Shown one piece after another: positions 6,234 to 9,677 of a DNA stretch of 9,677 bases. The first letter of the stretch is position 1, and every line of letters starts with the position of its first letter. The translations under genes were made by a program, and so were the position numbers. The stretch spans positions 1 through 9,677 of the forward strand of contig NZ_DATFKB010000108.1 of assembly GCF_035268865.1 (NCBI RefSeq). Direction: 5' to 3'. The DNA comes from Salinivirga sp035268865. Lineage in GTDB: Bacteria; Bacteroidota; Bacteroidia; Bacteroidales; Salinivirgaceae. Below the pieces are notes generated by a model. The model was given only the letters and a program-made list of their open reading frames with translations, was not told the DNA's origin and searched no databases.

Positions 6234-6560
6234 TCACTCTTCAGTATCAATAATCATTTTAGAAGTATCCTGACTTGTTTGGAAGATATCAGCTATAATG
6301 ATGCATTCTTCAGTAACTTCATAAATTATTTTGTAACTCCATTTTGATACAGAACGGTAGTTTTCCGGTTCATTCGCCATATATTCTTCGATAGCGTATT
6401 TTTCGGGAAAATCGTTAAGGCTGTGGGCTAGGTTGATCAACTCTTTTTTGACTTTTCTAGCAGCAGGATCAGAGTCTTCTGCAATATACTCATAAATGTT
6501 GTCAAGGTGCTTTTTTGCTAATTTGTCCCAACGGATGGGTAATTTCTTCTTGCTTACCAA
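6234..6560 (-). CDS. ParE/RelE-family toxin (module 4)
   Basis: This 108-residue protein is a ParE-type member of the RelE/ParE superfamily. It begins with a beta-strand segment (KKLPIRWDKLAKKHL), then the helical hairpin DNIYEYIAEDSDPAARKVKK and HSLNDFPEKY, then strands YRSVSKWSYKIIYEV and ECIIIADIFQTSQD, the usual fold order. The motif SYKIIYEV is typical. ParE members inhibit gyrase and RelE members cleave mRNA; the sequence does not settle which applies. It overlaps the antitoxin end by 7 bases, and its stop is flush with R3. It is the intact counterpart of the broken toxin at 3477, although the two toxins are clearly diverged. Confidence 0.87.
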   Translation of the reverse strand: MVSKKKLPIRWDKLAKKHLDNIYEYIAEDSDPAARKVKKELINLAHSLNDFPEKYAIEEYMANEPENYRSVSKWSYKIIYEVTEECIIIADIFQTSQDTSKMIIDTEE

Positions 6561-6799
6561 TTTTTAACCTCCTTTTCAACTTCTTCTTGAGTTAGATAAT
6601 CGCCTGATTTCACTCGTTTAGAAGCTGATTTAACCCTGTTTTTAAGGTCGATTTCAGTAATTGAAGAACCATCTGGATTATAACCAACATTTGCAGGTTT
6701 TTTATACTCTTTGCTCATGGCATAAATCATCTTTAAAAACCGCTCGTCAGCCTGGTTAATAAAGTCATGTAATTCGTTTCTTAATTCAGGTATGCCCAT
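6554..6799 (-). CDS. Antitoxin-like protein of the ParE-type module 4
   Basis: This 81-residue protein is the likely antitoxin of the ParE-type toxin that overlaps its end. LRNELHDFINQADERFLKM near the N-terminus matches the protein at 3791-4048, and the remainder (SSITEIDLKNRVKSASKRV, then DYLTQEEVEKEVKNW) is a variable charged tail. The ATG at 6799 lies 16 bases after the TAnnTTTG box, matching the 15 bases in module 1, which supports both starts. I do not recognise a named antitoxin family; the role is inferred from order, size, overlap and recurrence. Confidence 0.78.
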   Translation of the reverse strand: MGIPELRNELHDFINQADERFLKMIYAMSKEYKKPANVGYNPDGSSITEIDLKNRVKSASKRVKSGDYLTQEEVEKEVKNW

Positions 6800-6814
6800 A
6801 ATAGATTATTTTAT

Positions 6815-6838
6815 ACAAATTTAACGATTAATATCGAC
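6815..6838 (-). promoter_or_regulatory. Promoter block of ParE-type module 4
   Basis: The minus strand reads TAAATTTG at 6823-6816. The 24-base block differs from 4063-4086 by one base, although the coding regions have diverged far more. Conservation across the whole block suggests a shared repressor site next to the -7 box. Confidence 0.6.
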
Positions 6839-6856
6839 TTTTAGTTTCAGGATAAA

Positions 6857-6907
6857 GGATGTAACTTCTCTAATTTACTTTTCAGGTTGTCCAGGTTATT
6901 GATTTTG
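6857..6907 (-). repeat. T element copy T3
   Basis: On the minus strand this copy reads KINNLDNLKSKLEKLHPL, then Ser and TGA. It is followed on the plus side by the half-length R4a. Confidence 0.85.
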
Positions 6908-6910
6908 TAC

Positions 6911-6987
6911 CGTTCGTTTCGATTCACACATTCCCTCCCACGAAGCTACTCAACGAACTAGCGTAGGCCATTGAGTCAGTGGTGGGG
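6911..6987. repeat. R element copy R4a, left half only
   Basis: This holds only the left 75-77 bases of R, from CGTTCGTTTCGATTCACACA to GAGTCAGTGGTGGG. Bases 6912-6986 are identical to 8074-8148. It ends where the regulator fragment begins. Confidence 0.9.
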
Positions 6988-6988
6988 T

Positions 6989-7108
6989 AAAGATCTGCTT
7001 AACCAGTTCAAAGCCATTGAAAAAATGAACGATAGCGATAAAAATGTTATTAAAACACTCATAGATGCCTTTATTACCAAAGGCAAGCTTAAACAGCTTA
7101 TGCTCTAA
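6989..7108 (+). pseudogene. C-terminal fragment of an XRE-type regulator
   Basis: A 39-codon plus-strand frame ends at TAA 7106-7108 and reads DLLNQFKAIEKMNDSDKNV, then IKTLIDAFITKGKLKQLML. This strongly resembles the C-terminal helices of the small helix-turn-helix (XRE) regulators common in Bacteroidota, where LxxFxxIxxMxxxDKxxIxxLIDAF is usual. The DNA-binding N-terminal part is missing: the frame runs straight into R4a with no start codon. It lies opposite in direction to every other gene of the array and is a captured or deleted remnant. The match is from recall of the family pattern. Confidence 0.65.
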
Positions 7109-7156
7109 AAAACCAAAGTGGAAGACACGAGCTACAAGCTCGCGCCAGCGGGGGGA
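7109..7156. repeat. Hairpin motif CGAGCT-ACA-AGCTCG with G-run
   Basis: CGAGCT-ACA-AGCTCG is a perfect 6-bp stem with ACA loop, followed by CGCCAGCGGGGGGAG. It has the same layout as the CTGATT-ACA-AATCAG hairpin and GCGCGATCGGGGGGAG stretch inside R, with different stem bases. I recall related motifs scattered in other Bacteroidota. Confidence 0.6.
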
Positions 7157-7327
7157 GGTTCGTTTCGATTCCCTCATCCTTTCCCGCAAGCCACTCAACG
7201 AACTAGCGGGGGCCATTGAGTGGGTGGTGTGTTGGCTGGTGGGAATCGAAATGGCGATGTCATGCACTGATTACAAACTAGCGCGATCGGGGGGAGTTAC
7301 ACTATAGGGACAGGTCGTGCGGTGGGG
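7157..7327. repeat. R element copy R4b
   Basis: This full-length R of 171 bp ends flush with the stop codon of the ORF6N gene at 7328. It shows the pairing best: TTTCGATTCCC (7163-7173) with GGGAATCGAAA (7241-7251) as an 11-bp outer stem, CACTCAA (7192-7198) with TTGAGTG (7216-7222) inside, and a competing pair GTTCGTT (7158-7164) with AACGAAC (7197-7203). It groups with R5c by GGGAATCGAAATGGCGATG. Confidence 0.92.
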
Positions 7328-7867
7328 TTATTCATCTTTTCTTTTATACCCGATTTGTCTTCTTGGCTCCGGGTTCTCTTGCTTTTCTATCAATTCGTCA
7401 AGATATGTAAAAACCAGTTCTATATTTTTATCCTGGTTGGCAAGCTTTTTCTTGATTTCTTCAAGTTCTAAACGTATTTCTGTATGGTTCAGGATCATTC
7501 TACGGAGTGCTACAAAAGCTCGCATGATTGCAATATTCATTTCTTTCGCTCTTTTGCTTTTCAAAACGCTTGACAACATTGCAACTCCTGTTTCTGTATA
7601 AACAAATGGTTTAGAACCTCCAAGATGCTGTTTTGAAGGTATCACATTTTGTGATACCATGATATCTATCTCAGCATCAGTCAGTACAAACATAAAATCA
7701 TCAGGAAATAAATCCATATTCCTTCGAACAGCTTGTTTTAATGCTCTTGTTTCTACACCATAGATTTCTGATAGGTGAACATCTAACATTACTTTTTCAT
7801 CCCTGATTAAAAAAATCTTGTTTATTATCTGCTCTGTAGGGATCAATTGTTTGTTGTTTTCGCTCAT
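7328..7867 (-). CDS. ORF6N domain-containing protein
   Basis: This 179-residue protein has an ORF6N domain, a DNA-binding domain related to phage antirepressor KilA-N/Ant-type modules. The domain covers about residues 20-115: VMLDVHLSEIYGVETRALKQ, then RRNMDLFPDDFMFVLT, SKPFVYTETGVAMLSSVLKS and MNIAIMRAFVALR. The C-terminal part (LELEEIKKKLANQDKNIELV) is a likely coiled coil, ending in a basic tail. The frame is open to 7921, but MSENNKQLIPTEQ at 7867 is the usual start for the family. A weak promoter (TATTTTAG at 7897-7890) precedes it. Such genes are scattered in Bacteroidota genomes beside mobile DNA; the cellular role is unclear and no antitoxin partner is visible. It occupies a cassette slot just as the toxin pairs do. 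Confidence 0.9.
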   Translation of the reverse strand: MSENNKQLIPTEQIINKIFLIRDEKVMLDVHLSEIYGVETRALKQAVRRNMDLFPDDFMFVLTDAEIDIMVSQNVIPSKQHLGGSKPFVYTETGVAMLSSVLKSKRAKEMNIAIMRAFVALRRMILNHTEIRLELEEIKKKLANQDKNIELVFTYLDELIEKQENPEPRRQIGYKRKDE

Positions 7868-7938
7868 GGTTCTGTATTCTTTCGATTTGCTAAAATAATA
7901 TTTTAATGTTACAAAATGCAACGTCCACTTTATCTCAA

Positions 7939-7990
7939 CGGGTGTAACTTCTCTAATTTACTTTTCAGGTTGTCCAGGCTGTTGATTTTG
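7939..7990 (-). repeat. T element copy T4
   Basis: On the minus strand this copy reads KINSLDNLKSKLEKLHPL, then Arg and TAA. It lies upstream of the ORF6N promoter region and abuts R5a. Confidence 0.85.
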
Positions 7991-7993
7991 AAC

Positions 7994-8150
7994 CGTTCGT
8001 TTCGATTCGCTCATCCTCTCCCACATTGCTACTCAACGAACTAGCGGATATCAATGAGTGGGTGGCGGGGATGGTTCGTTTCGATTCACACATTCCCTCC
8101 CACGAAGCTACTCAACGAACTAGCGTAGGCCATTGAGTCAGTGGTGGGAA
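7994..8150. repeat. Tandem half-length R copies R5a and R5b
   Basis: Two left-half R copies stand head to tail: 7994-8071 and 8072-8150. Each starts with GTTCGTTTCGATTC and stops at GTGGCGGGG or GTGGTGGGA, where the next copy begins. R5b is identical to R4a over 75 bases; R5a is more diverged (GCGGATATCAATGAGTGG). The junctions fall at a GGTGGGNA motif that also occurs inside full R just before AATCGAAATGG, a likely slip or recombination point. Confidence 0.9.
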
Positions 8151-8287
8151 TGGTTCGTTTCGATTTCCTCATTCCCTCCCGCAATGCTACTCAACGAACT
8201 AGCGGAGGCCATTGAGTGGGTGGTGTGTTGGCTGGTGGGAATCGAAATGGCGATGTCGTGCACTGATTACAATTTAGCGCGATCGGG
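8151..8287. repeat. R element copy R5c, cut off by transposase
   Basis: The R copy is complete up to GCGCGATCGGG and then changes without a gap into transposase coding sequence. The usual G-run and ATCGGGACAGG end are missing. It differs from R4b at only a few positions over the shared 90 bases from AACGAACTAG to GCGCGATCGGG. Confidence 0.88.
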
Positions 8288-9192
8288 AAAATATTGGACT
8301 GAAAAAGGCATTAAATGCTTTTGGAATATCCCATCAACAATACTATGCATGGAAAAATAAGCTCAGTTGTAAAATCTCACCCAAGGTTTTATGCAGAAAA
8401 ATATACCCAAACCAGCTTACAAAGAACGAAGTCGACGTAATTCAAAAATACCTGAAAGATCAAAAATACAGATATTGGAATGTTACAAACATCTATTTCC
8501 AGATATTACGGGATAAGGCAGCCTTTTTTAGTCAAACTACGTTTTACAAGTATGTTAACCAATTACAATTACAAAGGTTGAAACCCGAAAAGAAAAAATA
8601 CAGTATGGGAATACGAGCAGAAGCACCAAAACGGATTCTGCATATGGATGTAACTATTTACAGACCATTGGATCATTCCAAAGTATACCTGTATTTCCTG
8701 GTTGATAATTTTTCGCGGTACATATTGGCGTGGAAAGCATCTTTAACTTATTCTGCTAAAATATCGTTCGAAAACATAGCAGAAGCATACAAAAATTACA
8801 ATCTAAATGCAGTAGTACCCGGAATTGACTTAATTACCGATGGTGGTTCCGAAAACAAAGGGGATGTAGACAAATTCGTAAACAACCCTGATACCAACAT
8901 TCAAAAATTGGTAGCGCAAACCGATATTATATACTCAAACAGCATGGTTGAGGCTGTAAACAAGCGAATAAAGTACGATTTCTTGTTTCGTGAAAAACTA
9001 TTAAACCTGCACCATGTAAACAAATACCTGGCCTGGGCAGTGCCACAATACAACCACAAACCGCACTCGTCATTATACAGTCTTACCCCGGCAGAAGCAT
9101 TGGACGGATTGATACCGGACAAAAACATGTACAAACAAGCTCTAAAGGTGGCTGCACAAAAACGAAAAGTGGTTAATCCCAGAATTAGCTAA
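8288..9192 (+). pseudogene. DDE (rve-type) transposase, N-terminus missing
   Basis: About 300 codons of an integrase-core transposase run in frame to TAA 9190-9192 without an ATG at the beginning. The first residues (LKKALNAFGISHQQYYAWKN) are the tail of a helix-turn-helix region, followed by the linker NEVDVIQKYLKDQKYRYWNV. The catalytic triad is intact: Asp at 8647-8649 (LHMDVT), Asp at 8839-8841 (LITDGG) and Glu at 8950-8952 (SMVEAVNK), with 36 residues between the last two, and the typical YNHKPHSSLYSLTPAEAL ending. The frame upstream meets TAG at 8275 within R5c, so the first HTH and the start are lost. Starts at TTG 8578 or ATG 8605 would give only the core domain. It fits the IS3-like rve group; the exact family is not assigned. 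Confidence 0.85.
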
Positions 9193-9677
9193 CGCTGAGC
9201 TCCGTTTCACTCCGGTTGTCATTAGACTTCACCTAAATGACAATTTCCTTCGGTGAGCTACGCTTCGCTCCGGTTCGATTAAGAAAATCTAAACTTTCCG
9301 GTTTCCCCGAAAAGTAAGATTTTCTAAACCGGGATTATCCTCGATAGGCTTACGCCTTTTGTCATTAGAAATTTTGCAAATTCCTAATGACAAATCTCGG
9401 TTAATATGAACCAACAATGCCTAAATTGCAGACCATAAAACAAAATATGGATTAAAACTAAAGTTTAGGATTTGATTCCTGTTTTATACGGGTATAAAAA
9501 AAATTCCAGCAACAAGGGCTTGGTTTACGCGTTATTTACCATCGGCTTTTCATTCTCAAAACTCAAAAGCCAATACTCCAAACCCCCTTCCCAATATTGG
9601 GAACGTTTATTTTGATTTTGCGGCGGGATTGGCACGGGACAGGCAATGCGCATCGTAAGCTTTATATGTGGTTTCGT
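9193..9677. other. Gene-free, inverted-repeat-rich right end
   Basis: No gene is seen. A 22-base repeat occurs at 9196-9217 and 9254-9275 (TGAGCTCCGTTTCACTCCGG and its variant, 19/22 alike). Hairpins lie at 9216-9243 (8-bp stem), 9282-9325 (9-bp outer stem AGAAAATCT plus an inner stem), 9358-9394 (17-bp stem with one mismatch) and 9482-9499 (TTTTATA/TATAAAA). A 16-base palindrome, TTCCCAATATTGGGAA, is at 9588-9603. These may include the downstream end of the insertion sequence, but without the missing left end no terminal inverted repeat can be matched. Confidence 0.55.
9358..9394. repeat. Long hairpin downstream of transposase
   Basis: TTTGTCATTAGAAATTT and AAATTCCTAATGACAAA form a 17-bp stem with one mismatch and a 3-base loop. 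TTGTCATTAG also opens the smaller hairpin at 9216, so the two are related copies. No T-run follows, so a classic terminator is unlikely. Confidence 0.75.

Noticed and set aside
6950..7267. Minus-strand frame of 105 codons
   Set aside because: It crosses R4a, the regulator fragment on the opposite strand and R4b, and has no coherent protein features.
3301..8287. R copies as true integron attC sites
   Set aside because: I could not find a paired RYYYAAC/GTTRRRY core at the R edges, and no integron integrase is in the window. The resemblance is in layout only.
3301..8287. CRISPR array
   Set aside because: The repeats are far too long, spaced by whole genes and not regular; there are no short spacers or cas genes.
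8133..8360. Plus-strand frame across R with ELAEAIEWVVCWLVGIEMAM
   Set aside because: A related frame appears in R4b, but R3 has a 2-base loss and an in-frame TAG there, and the copies lack a common start. It is not conserved as coding.

Overview
The window looks like chromosomal DNA from a member of the Bacteroidota. The evidence is a ClpX with typical Bacteroidota features, a DUF4294 protein, ORF6N and addiction-module families common in that phylum, and promoters carrying the TAnnTTTG -7 box instead of an E. coli-type -10. The GC content looks moderate to low. No rRNA, tRNA or CRISPR array was seen.

Left part (1-2880), ordinary chromosome: a metallo-beta-lactamase-fold hydrolase (minus), a divergent secreted DUF4294 protein (plus), and clpX (minus) meeting DUF4294 tail to tail with a 4-base stop overlap. 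clpX has its own TAnnTTTG promoter. clpP, often found just upstream of clpX, is not there; a repeat-rich accessory region occupies that side.

Middle part (2880-8290), accessory island: four toxin-antitoxin modules and one ORF6N gene, all on the minus strand, most separated by copies of a structured repeat called here R (about 172 bp full length) and a coupled 52-54 bp element called T. Read on the minus strand, most of the array follows the order promoter, antitoxin, toxin, stop, R, T, next promoter. In three of the five units R starts at or right beside the stop codon of the gene. The modules form two paralogous pairs: two ParE/RelE-type modules with an unnamed antitoxin family, and two YefM/YoeB-type modules. 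Within each pair the promoter/operator DNA is also conserved. One ParE-type toxin is broken by an in-frame stop codon while its antitoxin is intact. The array contains debris: a regulator C-terminal fragment, an insert carrying a terminator, tandem half-R copies, and two half-R copies identical over 75 bp.

Right part (8288-9677): a DDE (rve-type) transposase lacking its N-terminus, fused directly to an R copy, followed by 485 bases without a gene but rich in inverted repeats.

The main point of interest is the cassette-like layout: same-orientation addiction modules behind a recurring, foldable intergenic element. It recalls an integron cassette array, but there is no visible integrase and no convincing attC core. 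How the units multiplied (recombination between R copies, transposition or segmental duplication) cannot be decided from this window.
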